From Danxiaibacter sp048498555 (GTDB taxonomy: Bacteria; Bacteroidota; Bacteroidia; Chitinophagales; Chitinophagaceae), in the NCBI GenBank assembly GCA_048498555.1, contig JBEHXT010000027.1, forward strand, positions 1 to 64,000: a stretch of DNA of 64,000 nt, read 5' to 3'. Shown here piece by piece: positions 19,801-27,937 of the stretch. Every line of letters starts with the position of its first letter. Positions within the stretch are counted from its first letter, which is position 1. A program made the translations under genes and the position numbers. The notes beneath the pieces were generated by a model. It did no database searches. It was not told the DNA's origin and worked only from the letters and a program-made list of their open reading frames with translations.

Positions 19801-21421
19801 CGGCTGCCTAAATATGTCTGACAGCATTGTTTACAAGGATTCAACAAATGAGCCCATTGCTGTACAAATTTCGACATATCCTTCGGACTCTGTTTGTCTT
19901 GGCGAATCTGTAAAACTGATCGCGACCGCTTCGGGATGTACTGGTTGTACTTATTCATGGAGCGGCAAAAGTTCGGCGAAAGGCGATACTATGGTCGTTA
20001 AAGAATCCGGTATGTACACGGTTAAAATAAGCAATGGCGCAGATTCAGCGCAAGACAGTATAACTGTCGTTGTAAAACCGCTGCCGTTAAAACCACAAAT
20101 CGCCCAATCAAACGACAGCCTGGTTTCTTCTTCAGCGAGTGGCAATCAGTGGTACCTCAATGGACAGATAATACCGGGCGCAACAGCTCAATTGTTTAAG
20201 GCCACTACGTCAGGAACATACACTGTTCAGGTGGCAAAAGATGGATGTAAAAACATTTCTGATACCATCGTTTACAAGTCTTCGGTCAACGATCATCTTA
20301 CAGCACAAATTCTGGCATATCCTTCGGATTCAGTTTGTTTGGGTGAATCTGTTAGACTGGTGGTGGCCACTACAGGTTGTAACGGTTGTACATTTTCCTG
20401 GACCGATCATCCCGAAATTAACGACAGCAATCTTGTTGTAAAAGCATCCGGCACATATACCGTAATGGTAAAAAACAATTCAGATTCTATACTTGTAAGC
20501 CACGCTGTTACAATTAAGCCGCTCCCGGCCAAACCAACCATCATACAAAACAGTGACACACTAAAATCGTCTGTTGGTAATGGCAACCAATGGTATTGGA
20601 ACGGCCAAAAAATAAACGGCGCTACATCACAATCGTATACTGCCATACGCAACGGAGTATATAGTGTGCAGGTTACAAAAGATGGTTGTAAAAACATGTC
20701 AGATACAATCGTGCATCAACTAGCTTCGGGCCACGCATTTGCGGTGAGTATTTCCAGCTTTCCTGCGGAAACTGCATGTGATGGTGATTCGTTACTACTC
20801 GTGGCCAATGCGCCGGATTGCAGTAATTGCACTTATACCTGGTCAACAAGTCCGATTAAGAAAGGGCCGATGTTAACTGTAAAGAAAGAAGGCACATACA
20901 CGGTAAGCGCTTCAAACAATATTGATTCCGTAACAGCAAGCCAGGTGATTGTAATGAAAGCGGTTCCGCCAATACCCGTTGTTGCAGATGCAGGCCTCGT
21001 GTTACGATCTTCCGCCTCACAGGGAAATCAATGGTATTTGAACGGCCAGATTATTCCCGGAGCAACAACTCCAGTGCTAAAACCAAGCAGTTCAGGGTCC
21101 TATACAGTGCGCGTGGAAAATGATGGATGCAAAAATCAGTCTACCCCCTTGTTGTATACCATGCCGGTCAATCCGAATGATACAGCCTCGTTTGTATTTT
21201 ATCCGAACCCGGCCAAAAACATATACAACGTTCTTAACAGAAACAAAAAGACTGTCCGGATTAGCGTTTACAATATGAATGGAAAAAAATACTTTGAAAC
21301 AGTAAGCGATAACGCCCTTATCCAGGTAAATATTACGAACCTTGCCAGTGGAACTTATTATGTGGTTGTTAAGGAAGAAAAGACAGACAAAAAAATACAG
21401 ACGAAGTTTTTAAAGATTTGA
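16826..21421 (+). CDS. Large T9SS-exported protein with PQQ-like propeller and four tandem Ig-like repeat units
   Basis: About 1531 residues. Signal peptide (MFNLFKGVILLGLLLPLMTKAQ; an in-frame upstream ATG at 16778 is rejected). Roughly residues 23-860 have recurring G-x-x-x-W blades (DTAGNSLWTC, TGDAVWKKT, TGALVWETV, TGSTKWEKI) like a PQQ-type beta-propeller. Residues about 862-1448 hold four units of about 145 residues, each a Cys-rich Ig/PKD-like half (VCAGDSI..., GCTGCTYLW) plus a half ending in NQWYLNGQ-IPGAT and DGC-N-SD. The last ~78 residues are a type A T9SS sorting domain (FVFYPNPAKN, ISVYNMNGKK, LASGTYYVVV). It is probably surface-anchored or secreted; a ligand cannot be named. 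Confidence 0.85.
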   Translation: MFNLFKGVILLGLLLPLMTKAQKSVTYFSDDLQKTSHSEVLCVQRQGQFTYVASRSQDSGNFASCPTIVKLDTAGNSLWTCSLNKQIDTADNRQSSFYAYGYIQTLAIDDTSLYAGYTGGNGINQIWKVNQLTGDAVWKKTSGGGPLTLKVADSKRIAYTYNAVEGYVYELVDKFTGKSLFSKVISSSVRNKSECFFNVDNDGSTYIIKGDSIFKYTTPELTILSWAKQVSTLGAITEVKIENDGIYFFGAGRNLFAGAVSNTDGTVKWQTSALYNPNVLEDYVSDYKVVNGYVYMSGLHMYYGGTTTAYRICKIDRNTGALVWETVYIPSELTYPKGYPNYFGVTTFDVDQIGNVYTSGYENGNDMRAGVWGICKFDSAGKLVYHKTVPDTMSYVAYNSKGVSTFVYNNRVFHIGQLQRSQSITRPDVTCIATDTSSVFAPSRVTGTYSAYQEFSNVAGIHNFSVNKYAVLKQMGPACVVELRSSEDGKILWSKKIMHQQQLTADKLNVTADNQIIFSALSHGPGNSMQFDYQGVPDSIYFIKLDSTGIVTEEKPFSLIGKRGFKSIQLYTSSDNNTAFYYTQIDRYNNPFSLSASNISNATKLGEDYMASNYLPLEAKQNIAVAPAGDSAVYFRTSPPISAGNTALLEILTNGLTTSAFKITDLQFSTYNLAVCDSNSVIVLGRDTSMKSNIVRFSVKSRSRMWTSIADPAHIIDMADCSGQHVYLSGRKGAGLLIRQLDKNTGSTKWEKIIAPAGANQYYVPLNQKFNTQRSQYTIVGYIADSSAIQTTQSAFYVTVDVNGSIVNQWTEKSDFNRNNALSQIEVSQLGQTLIGGAQYKMPYGRSGIFIEADSAFKVPHLPLTVNISIVPKDTVCAGDSIQLIANASGCTGCTYLWNGKSSAQGNTLIVKESGEYTVTISNGVDSAQDSTTVVVNPLPQKPQITQSNDSLVSSSASGNQWYLNGQTIPGATAQSYKATTSGVYKVQIVKDGCLNMSDSIVYKDSTNEPIAVQISTYPSDSVCLGESVKLIATASGCTGCTYSWSGKSSAKGDTMVVKESGMYTVKISNGADSAQDSITVVVKPLPLKPQIAQSNDSLVSSSASGNQWYLNGQIIPGATAQLFKATTSGTYTVQVAKDGCKNISDTIVYKSSVNDHLTAQILAYPSDSVCLGESVRLVVATTGCNGCTFSWTDHPEINDSNLVVKASGTYTVMVKNNSDSILVSHAVTIKPLPAKPTIIQNSDTLKSSVGNGNQWYWNGQKINGATSQSYTAIRNGVYSVQVTKDGCKNMSDTIVHQLASGHAFAVSISSFPAETACDGDSLLLVANAPDCSNCTYTWSTSPIKKGPMLTVKKEGTYTVSASNNIDSVTASQVIVMKAVPPIPVVADAGLVLRSSASQGNQWYLNGQIIPGATTPVLKPSSSGSYTVRVENDGCKNQSTPLLYTMPVNPNDTASFVFYPNPAKNIYNVLNRNKKTVRISVYNMNGKKYFETVSDNALIQVNITNLASGTYYVVVKEEKTDKKIQTKFLKI
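19413..21170 (+). repeat. Four in-frame tandem repeats of about 435 bp
   Basis: Units begin near 19413, 19860, 20300 and 20735. The first two are nearly identical in stretches (for example around 19678-19770 versus 20119-20210). The third and fourth are more diverged. This pattern suggests recent duplication of the second unit and offers a substrate for length change by recombination. Confidence 0.85.
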
Positions 21422-21442
21422 TCGATTGATTAAAGCATATTG

Positions 21443-21478
21443 AAAAGGCTATATTAAAATTAATATAGCCTTTTTTTA
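21443..21478 (+). terminator. Strong bidirectional terminator
   Basis: AAAAGGCTATATTA and TAATATAGCCTTTT form a perfect 14-bp stem with a 4-nt loop and a T tract. It lies 22 bp after the secreted-protein gene and 87 bp beyond the end of the convergent der gene, so it can serve both. Confidence 0.9.
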
Positions 21479-21564
21479 TTTTTAAATCGTGAGCCGATTA
21501 CATGTAGAAGATGTCATTAAAAGCTCATCGCCTTATTGAAAGAGATGAAGATATAACATGTGAT

Positions 21565-22878
21565 CTATTTCTTTCTAAAGAACAGCCTAACAGGTATGCC
21601 GGAAAAATCGAAATTCTCTCTCAGCTTGTTTTCAAGATAGTTTTTATAAGGCTGCTTGATATCATCCGGGAAATTACAGAAAAATGCAAATGACGGCACA
21701 TGTGTGGGTAACTGCGTTACATACTTTATTTTGATTGAATGGCCGCGCACAACCGGTGCATGGTAAGATTCAACAGCCTTTAGCATTACATCGTTCAACT
21801 GGCTTGTCGAAATCTTGCGGGTTTTATTTTCAAACACCTGCAGCGCTGCTTCTATAGCTTTGAAGATCCTTGTTTTTTCTTTGGCTGAAATAAAGATAAA
21901 TGGCACATCATTAAACGGCGCAAGGCGTTTCTTTAGTTCTTTTTCATAATCACGTGAAGTATTGGTTTCCTTCTCAACAAGGTCCCATTTATTCACCAGT
22001 ACTACAAGCCCTTTGCCCTTTCTGGCTGCAAGCGAGTAGATGCTTATATCCTGCGCAGTGATGCCTTTTTCAGCATCTATGATCAATAAACAAACATCGG
22101 CTTCATCCATCGCCTTTATAGCGCGAATGATAGAATAAAATTCAAGATCATCCTTCTCCTTGCTTTTCTTTCTTATACCCGCAGTATCAATCAACACAAA
22201 TTCTTTTTGGAAAAGTTTGTAGTGCGTATGTATTGTATCTCTTGTGGTGCCTGCTATATCGCTCACAATGGTCCTTTCCTCTCCTATCAAAGCATTCAGT
22301 AGTGAAGATTTACCTACGTTTGGCTGGCCGATGATAGCAAATTTTGGAAGTTCACCAACCCGAACCGTGTCGTCCGAGTCTTCTTCGCTAATCAGTTCGG
22401 TAACGGCATCCAGCAACTCGCCGGTTCCACTTCCACTCATGCTGCTTACAAAGAATGTGTTATCAAAACCCATGCTGTAAAACTCAGTCCCTTCAAGGTA
22501 ACGGGTATTATTGTCTACTTTATTTACAACCAGGAAAACAGGTTTGGTTGCACGGCGCAGAAGATCTGCGACAGCTTCATCCAAATCGGTAATACCAATA
22601 GCTGAATCCGTCATAAAGATGATCGCATCTGCTTCTTCAATAGCTATCTTCACCTGTTTGCGGATCTCTACTTCAAAAACATCTGTTCCATCATGAACAA
22701 ATCCACCTGTATCAATAACGTTGAATGTTTTACCGCTCCAGTCGGTAATGCCATATTGCCTGTCGCGCGTAACGCCGCTCACGTCATCAACAATTGCTTT
22801 GCGTTGCTCCAGCAAGCGATTGAAAAATGTACTCTTTCCAACATTTGGCCTTCCTACTATTGCTACTGTAAAACTCAT
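21565..22878 (-). CDS. der: Ribosome biogenesis GTPase Der (EngA)
   Basis: A 437-residue double GTPase needed for maturation of the 50S subunit. Two complete G domains in tandem: GRPNVGKSTFF (about 7-17) with DTGG and NKVD, and GQPNVGKSSLL (about 183-193) with DTAG and NKWD. A C-terminal KH-like domain (about 350-437) follows, ending GIPVRLFFRKK. Length and architecture are canonical. It is minus-strand, downstream of era and separated from it by a 131-bp repeat-word spacer. Confidence 0.97.
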   Translation of the reverse strand: MSFTVAIVGRPNVGKSTFFNRLLEQRKAIVDDVSGVTRDRQYGITDWSGKTFNVIDTGGFVHDGTDVFEVEIRKQVKIAIEEADAIIFMTDSAIGITDLDEAVADLLRRATKPVFLVVNKVDNNTRYLEGTEFYSMGFDNTFFVSSMSGSGTGELLDAVTELISEEDSDDTVRVGELPKFAIIGQPNVGKSSLLNALIGEERTIVSDIAGTTRDTIHTHYKLFQKEFVLIDTAGIRKKSKEKDDLEFYSIIRAIKAMDEADVCLLIIDAEKGITAQDISIYSLAARKGKGLVVLVNKWDLVEKETNTSRDYEKELKKRLAPFNDVPFIFISAKEKTRIFKAIEAALQVFENKTRKISTSQLNDVMLKAVESYHAPVVRGHSIKIKYVTQLPTHVPSFAFFCNFPDDIKQPYKNYLENKLRENFDFSGIPVRLFFRKK

Positions 22879-22887
22879 AATCTTTAT

Positions 22888-23009
22888 TTTTTGGGCGTCA
22901 GGTATCAGCGATCTGGTGTCAGGAATACACCTTCTTACTTACCTTAAACCAATACTCATACTTTAATCTTTGTCAGGCATCGCACCTCATACCTTATACC
23001 TCAAACCTA
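22888..23009. repeat. Word-type repeat between era and der
   Basis: The spacer is built from CAGGTATCAG / GGTGTCAGGAATACACC / CTCATACCTTATACCTCAAACC-like words. Similar words occur at 13350-13433, 7740-7950 and 35570-35590. There is no coding potential. Confidence 0.7.
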
Positions 23010-23882
23010 CTAATGATACCCGTATTCTTTCAGCTGCATGTCATTATCGCGCCATTTCGGGCGTACCTTAATGAAGAGCTGAAGAAATATTTTTTGTTGA
23101 AGGAACTGTTCAATATCAGTCCGTGCAAGCGTTCCAATTTTTTTGATCATGCTTCCCTTCTCTCCAATCAATATTGCCTTCTGGCTTTCACGCTGCACAA
23201 TGATGTCTGCCTGAATTTTTATTAACGTATCCTTCTCTTTAAACTCATTTACCATCACCGCGGTATGATAAGGGATCTCATCGCCAAAAAGTTCATAGAT
23301 CTTTTCACGGATCATTTCAGCAACAAAGAACTTGGTGGGCAGGTCTGTAAGGTCATCCTCACTATAGAACGACTCACCTTCCGGCATCAATTCGATGATT
23401 GCATTAAGCAGTTGCTCCAGGTTCGCTTTTTTCAAGGCCGAAATAGACACTACTTTCTTGCAATAACGCTGAGCGCTAAAAAAAGAAATTGCTTCACCCA
23501 GTTTACCTTTTGAAGCTTTATCGGCCTTGTTTACAACAACAATGGCCGGAACTTTTAGTTTAAGCGAATTGAACAACTGGTGATTTTCCTGGATGTCGTC
23601 ATTGGCATCAACAATAAGCAGTGCCACATCGGCATCCTCCAGCGCGCTTTTAACGCTGTGCATCATTTTTTCATGCAGCTTGTATTTGGGCTCAATGATG
23701 CCTGGCGTATCTGAAAAAATTACCTGGTATTTTCCCGGCTCTGTTAAAAAGCCTTTGATGCGGTGCCTCGTTGTTTGCACTTTTGACGAAACGATAGCAA
23801 GTTTCTCGCCCAATAAAGCATTCAGCAAAGTGCTTTTGCCTGCATTAGGTTTACCAAATATGTTTACAAAACCTGCTTTCAT
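23010..23882 (-). CDS. era: GTPase Era
   Basis: A 290-residue GTPase that binds the 3' end of 16S rRNA and assists 30S assembly. N-terminal G domain: GKPNAGKSTLL (about 10-20), effector region, DTPG near 58-61 and NKAD. C-terminal KH domain with IGEKGSMIKKIGTLAR, which binds the rRNA tail. Length is canonical. It is transcribed toward der; together with the initiator tRNA upstream on the same strand this is a translation-related block. Confidence 0.96.
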   Translation of the reverse strand: MKAGFVNIFGKPNAGKSTLLNALLGEKLAIVSSKVQTTRHRIKGFLTEPGKYQVIFSDTPGIIEPKYKLHEKMMHSVKSALEDADVALLIVDANDDIQENHQLFNSLKLKVPAIVVVNKADKASKGKLGEAISFFSAQRYCKKVVSISALKKANLEQLLNAIIELMPEGESFYSEDDLTDLPTKFFVAEMIREKIYELFGDEIPYHTAVMVNEFKEKDTLIKIQADIIVQRESQKAILIGEKGSMIKKIGTLARTDIEQFLQQKIFLQLFIKVRPKWRDNDMQLKEYGYH

Positions 23883-23993
23883 TTTATATCAAAAGTAAAA
23901 GTAAAAATTGCGACGTGGTAGCAGGGCTAAAAAGTTCTTCGCCTTCATCCCTCCTGATCTGCATTCCATTGAGCATGGTGTATAAATAACAAA

Positions 23994-24008
23994 AGCCTCT
24001 ATGAGGCT
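23994..24008 (-). terminator. Probable terminator after the initiator tRNA
   Basis: AGCCTC / GAGGCT with a 3-nt loop. On the minus strand it is followed by UUUUGUUAUUU. A second hairpin, AAGGCCTC TTGC GAGGCCTT (24081-24100), lies directly at the tRNA 3' end without a U-tract and may be a processing signal. Confidence 0.6.
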
Positions 24009-24102
24009 CGCAAACACCTGAAATTTCCCCTGAATGCCTCTAACAGATCAAGTAACCCATCAGCATCTTTTTTAAATGATTAAGGCCTCTTGCGAGGCCT
24101 TC

Positions 24103-24177
<75 letters not shown>

Positions 24178-24188
24178 ATTTGAGATTG

Positions 24189-24220
24189 CAAATGTAGGGT
24201 GAAGATTGTTACCAGCCAAA
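24189..24220 (-). promoter_or_regulatory. Promoter of the initiator tRNA
   Basis: On the minus strand, TTTG (plus 24217-24220), a 20-bp spacer and TACATTTG (plus 24189-24196), a perfect Bacteroidota consensus. The -7 box ends 11 bp before the tRNA 5' end, so the leader is very short. Confidence 0.75.
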
Positions 24221-24239
24221 CTTTTTTTAAAAAAAAATT

Positions 24240-24319
24240 ATTGTCAGTTGAAAATTGACAATTGATAATGAAATGCATCGGTCGGAATGTTCAATTTTCA
24301 ACTATCAATTTTCAATTAG
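24240..24319. repeat. Opposed word repeat (TTGAAAATTGACAATTGA)
   Basis: The left arm GTTGAAAATTGACAATTGA and the right arm TTCAATTTTCAACTATCAA... are imperfect reverse complements around about 25 bp, which makes a long hairpin at the 3' end of the GIN-domain gene. The same word family appears at 43190-43225 and 43378-43415. Confidence 0.8.
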
Positions 24320-25039
24320 CTAATCCTGTTTCCTAATGCTTGAACCACCACTCGCATCAACGCTCATAATAACGCCAGTTCCCTTATAATGAATTACGCT
24401 GCCACCACTCGCATCAGCTTTCAACGCTTTGTTGATAGTTAGGTTAACGACAGATCCGCCGGAAGCATCAACATTGCAATTATTAACGGCAATTGCAAAG
24501 TCTTTAAAAATGCTTCCGCCGCTCGCTTCAATGTTGGCCGCATCAAAAGTGCCGTCCAATTTAGCAATACTACCGCCGCTCAAATCTATGTCCAAACTGC
24601 TACCGGTAAATTTACCTTCAGCAATGCTTCCTCCGCTTAATTCCATCTTTAGCTTATTTACATTTATTGGGTCGGCTATTTTTCCCACCGATCCGCCACT
24701 TAGTTCCAGAGAATTTAATTCAGTGACGGTTACATAGGCTTTTACCTTTTTGTTGCCCCAACTCCATCCGTTCCAGAAGCCATTTTCAAGATAAATTTTT
24801 AGCACCCCATTCCGTACTTCTGTCTTTATCTTGGCCGTATATTTTTCCTCGCCAGCGCTTACAGCAACGCCCTGCTCCTTGCCTTGCGACAGGTAAACAT
24901 TAATTCCACTACCAACACTAACACCGCTAAAATTTTCAACTTTTCTAATACTCGCATTAGGGTCGTAGACCAGGTTTTGGGCCTTCAGCACCATTGCGGC
25001 CATGAAAAACAAACCGGTCAGTATCAAAAACTTCTTCAT
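24320..25039 (-). CDS. GIN domain (DUF2807) exported protein
   Basis: A 239-residue protein with signal peptide (about 1-20, MVLKAQ) followed by a DUF2807 head-GIN domain, a right-handed beta-helix-like fold. At least six copies of an SGGS motif spaced about 18-20 residues apart (LELSGGSVG, MELSGGSIA, DLSGGSIA, EASGGSIF, DASGGSVV, DASGGSVI) mark the helix turns. Such proteins are common in Bacteroidota and are probably periplasmic or surface-located; no function is established. It is monocistronic. Confidence 0.85.
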   Translation of the reverse strand: MKKFLILTGLFFMAAMVLKAQNLVYDPNASIRKVENFSGVSVGSGINVYLSQGKEQGVAVSAGEEKYTAKIKTEVRNGVLKIYLENGFWNGWSWGNKKVKAYVTVTELNSLELSGGSVGKIADPINVNKLKMELSGGSIAEGKFTGSSLDIDLSGGSIAKLDGTFDAANIEASGGSIFKDFAIAVNNCNVDASGGSVVNLTINKALKADASGGSVIHYKGTGVIMSVDASGGSSIRKQD

Positions 25040-25104
25040 AAGGATTACTTGTTTGCAGTTGAACGATCTTTTTTACAAAAGGTTACAGGAAGATACAAAA
25101 AAAG

Positions 25105-25310
25105 GTTTAAGGCTTGAGGCTTATGATTGAGGGTTGGGGCATGGGCTTAAAGCCTAAAGCGCAAAGCCTAAAACTGCTACTGTCGAAGTTTTGCTTGCTG
25201 CCTTCGAATTGTAATCTCGAGTCGTCCTTCATAATCATTCCGAACGTCATCTGTAACTCTCAGGTTTTAGGCTTTGGGTTCTAAGCTTTAGGCTTCTCTA
25301 CACACATACA
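25105..25310. repeat. Word-type repeat (AAGCCTAAAGC)
   Basis: The left arm (about 25105-25165) repeats GGCTTGAGGCTTATG / GGGCTTAAAGCCTAAAGCGCAAAGCC. The right arm (about 25258-25300) repeats CAGGTTTTAGGCTTTGGGTTC / TAAGCTTTAGGCTTC, roughly its reverse complement. About 95 bp of unrelated sequence lies between them. Confidence 0.75.
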
Positions 25311-25321
25311 AACTTTTAATA

Positions 25322-25354
25322 TTTGTTTTGAATAGAAGTTGAGGTGTTACTTTG
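25322..25354 (+). promoter_or_regulatory. Candidate promoter of the TPP-regulated receptor
   Basis: TTTG at 25322-25325 (another at 25327-25330), a spacer of 21 or 16 bp, then TTACTTTG at 25347-25354, one mismatch from TAnnTTTG. Transcription from about 25361 would place the 25363-25396 hairpin at the extreme 5' end of the mRNA. Confidence 0.45.
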
Positions 25355-25396
25355 TGGTTGAAAAATCACCAGTTATTCATGATATACTGGTGATTT

Positions 25397-25480
25397 CCTC
25401 GGGGTGCTTTTGAAAGAAGGCTGAGATTATACCCGTAGAACCTGAACAGGGTAATTCCTGCGAAGGGAAAGGCGAAGAAC
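25397..25480 (+). promoter_or_regulatory. TPP (THI-box) riboswitch
   Basis: The conserved THI-box segments occur in order: CTCGGGGTGC (25399-25408), GGCTGAGA (25429-25436), TACCCG (25440 region), GAACCTGA (25438-25446 region), then AATTCCTGCGAAGGGAA ending near 25470. This is a thiamine pyrophosphate aptamer on the plus strand, 66 bp before the TonB receptor start. An 11-bp perfect hairpin (AAATCACCAGT 25363-25373 / ACTGGTGATTT 25386-25396) abuts its 5' side. Downstream, AATTCCCTGTT (25506-25516) can pair with the aptamer segment AACAGGGTAATT (25445-25456), and the overlapping TGTTCC (25513-25518) can pair with GGAACA at the start codon (25542-25547). This suggests translational control. Confidence 0.93.
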
Positions 25481-25546
25481 TTCTTTTATTTGTCCTCTCC
25501 ACAGCAATTCCCTGTTCCCAAAATTTGATCAATACAAATCAGGAAC

Positions 25547-27934
25547 ATGAAGAAACTTTTGGGAACATTAGCAGCTCTGTCTACTGTTATTTTTGTTCAC
25601 GCACAGTTTTCCGTTAAAGGAAAAATAACCGACACACAACATCAGGCCTTGAAAGGCGTAAGCGCAACATTTAACGACGTTAAAGGAAAAACACGATCAA
25701 CGATAAGCGGTGAAGATGGATCGTTTAGAATAGATGGATTGCCTGATCGCTCATCCGGCTCTCTCAATCTTGAATTTGTAGGAAAAAAGAAAATTTCAAA
25801 AAGCATTCTAATTGAGCACAGCGATGTAGTTGTAGATGTAGCAATGGAAGACAACAACTTCTTCCTGGAACCTTTAGAGGTGAAAGCTTTACGCGCCACC
25901 GATAAAAGCCCTTTCACAAAAACGAACCTCACGAAAGCCGAGATTGAAAAAAATAATATCGGTCAGGACCTTCCGTTTATTCTGAATCAAACACCATCCG
26001 TTGTAGTTAATTCTGATGCCGGAACTGGCATTGGCTATACGGGCATTCGCATTAGAGGCACAGATGCTACGCGCATTAATGTTACCCTGAACGGCATACC
26101 CTACAATGATGCGGAAAGCCAGGGTTCTTTCTTTGTTGATATGCCGGATGTAATATCATCGGTTAACTCTATACAAATTCAACGCGGCGTAGGAACATCT
26201 ACGAACGGAGCAGGAACCTTTGGTGCAACTATCAATCTTAGCACCAATGAATTTAATGAAAAGGCTTATGCTGAATCAAACAATAGCTACGGCTCTTTCA
26301 ACAGTTGGAAGAATACGATTAAACTGGGAAGCGGATTGATCAATGACCACTTTACCGTAGATGCACGGCTGAGCCGGATAAGCAGTGATGGTTATATTGA
26401 TAGAGCGAGCAGCAATTTGCAGTCGTTCTATTTTTCTACTGCTTACATAAACAAGAAAACGTCTGTGCGGTTTAATATTATTTCCGGCAAGGAAAAAACC
26501 TACCAGGCATGGAACGGCGTTCCGGAAAGCATGTTATCTACGGACAGAACCTATAACTCGCTTGGAACGGATAAGCCGGGCACTCCTTACGACAATCAGA
26601 CAGATAATTATCAACAAGATCATTACCAGCTGTTCGTAAACCAGGCCATCAATAACAATCTGTCGTTTAATATCGCAACCTTTCTTGTGCGTGGCAAGGG
26701 CTATTACGAAGAATATAAAGGCAAAAGAAACTATGCGGATTATGGCCTAAATAATGTTGTTTTTAATGGTGACACCATCACGCAAACCGATCTCATTCAA
26801 AGGCAATGGCTGGATAATTATTTTTATGGACAGGTGTTTTCGCTGCATTACAAAAAACAAAATAATGAACTGACCTTAGGTGGCGGATGGAACAAATATG
26901 ATGGCGGCCACTACGGCAAAGTATTGTGGGCTGAATTTGGCGGCGTTCCTTCAGATTATCAGTGGTATAATAACAACGCTTACAAAACAGACATTAACGT
27001 ATATGCGAAATGGCTGCATAATATCAACAATCAATGGAGCATTTTTGCAGACGCGCAATACAGGTATGTGTTGTACAAGATGGATGGATTTAAGGATAAT
27101 CCATCTCTACACATAAGAAGGCCCTTCAATTTTTTTAATCCGAAAGCTGGCGTTACATACAACAATAACGGCTGGACAGCATATGCCAGCTATGCAATGG
27201 CCGGCAAGGAGCCTAACAGGGATGATTTCGAAGCCAATCCTGTTGATCAACCGAAAGCAGAACAACTGCAGGATTTTGAGCTTGCTGTTGAAAAAAAATA
27301 TAGTCACTTCAACTTCGGCGCGACTTTCTACTATATGAATTATAAAGATCAGTTGGTACTGACCGGAAAGATGAATGATGTTGGCGCTTATACAAGAACC
27401 AATACACCAGAAAGCTATAGGGCAGGCGTTGAGCTGCAGGCTGGCGCAATCATTACGAACTGGCTGAACATTAATGCAGGTGCGACTTTCAGCCGCAATA
27501 AGATCAAATCGTTTACAGAATATTTGGATGATTATGATAACGGCAAACAAGTTGGCTACGAACACAAGGATGTAGATATTTCTTTTTCACCTTCTGTTAT
27601 AGCCAATGGTTCAATAAACTTTCTGCCCTGCAGCAATTTTCAATTTAGCCTGTTAAGCAAATATGTTGGCAAGCAATACCTCGACAATACACAGGATAAT
27701 ACCAGGAAAATCAGTGACTATTACACGCAGGATGTTCGTGCCATTTACACGATAAAACATTTGTTGTTTAAGGAATGGAATATTGCCGCACAGGTTAACA
27801 ATGTATTTAACAGAATGTATGAGTCTAATGGTTCAGCCTATCCATACATCAGCAACAATGTAAAGGTTAATGATAACTATTATTTTCCGATGGCGGGGAT
27901 TAATTATATGCTGTCGGTGAACGTGAAGCTTTAA
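25547..27934 (+). CDS. TonB-dependent receptor, probable thiamine (or precursor) transporter
   Basis: A 795-residue outer membrane receptor. Signal peptide about 1-19 (VHAQ), carboxypeptidase-regulatory-like domain (about 21-105), plug domain (about 130-240; RIRGTDATRINVTLNGIPYND) and a 22-strand barrel. It is a classical receptor rather than a SusC protein, and no SusD follows. The TPP riboswitch in its leader is the functional evidence: in the Bacteroidota, thiamine-regulated TonB receptors are predicted to import thiamine across the outer membrane. Start ATG at 25547 is the codon that the leader can sequester. No inner-membrane transporter is adjacent. Confidence 0.9.
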   Translation: MKKLLGTLAALSTVIFVHAQFSVKGKITDTQHQALKGVSATFNDVKGKTRSTISGEDGSFRIDGLPDRSSGSLNLEFVGKKKISKSILIEHSDVVVDVAMEDNNFFLEPLEVKALRATDKSPFTKTNLTKAEIEKNNIGQDLPFILNQTPSVVVNSDAGTGIGYTGIRIRGTDATRINVTLNGIPYNDAESQGSFFVDMPDVISSVNSIQIQRGVGTSTNGAGTFGATINLSTNEFNEKAYAESNNSYGSFNSWKNTIKLGSGLINDHFTVDARLSRISSDGYIDRASSNLQSFYFSTAYINKKTSVRFNIISGKEKTYQAWNGVPESMLSTDRTYNSLGTDKPGTPYDNQTDNYQQDHYQLFVNQAINNNLSFNIATFLVRGKGYYEEYKGKRNYADYGLNNVVFNGDTITQTDLIQRQWLDNYFYGQVFSLHYKKQNNELTLGGGWNKYDGGHYGKVLWAEFGGVPSDYQWYNNNAYKTDINVYAKWLHNINNQWSIFADAQYRYVLYKMDGFKDNPSLHIRRPFNFFNPKAGVTYNNNGWTAYASYAMAGKEPNRDDFEANPVDQPKAEQLQDFELAVEKKYSHFNFGATFYYMNYKDQLVLTGKMNDVGAYTRTNTPESYRAGVELQAGAIITNWLNINAGATFSRNKIKSFTEYLDDYDNGKQVGYEHKDVDISFSPSVIANGSINFLPCSNFQFSLLSKYVGKQYLDNTQDNTRKISDYYTQDVRAIYTIKHLLFKEWNIAAQVNNVFNRMYESNGSAYPYISNNVKVNDNYYFPMAGINYMLSVNVKL

Positions 27935-27937
27935 GAA

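Noticed and set aside
24081..24100. AAGGCCTC-TTGC-GAGGCCTT as the tRNA terminator
   Set aside because: It lacks a U-tract on the minus strand; the hairpin at 23994-24008 followed by U residues is the better candidate.
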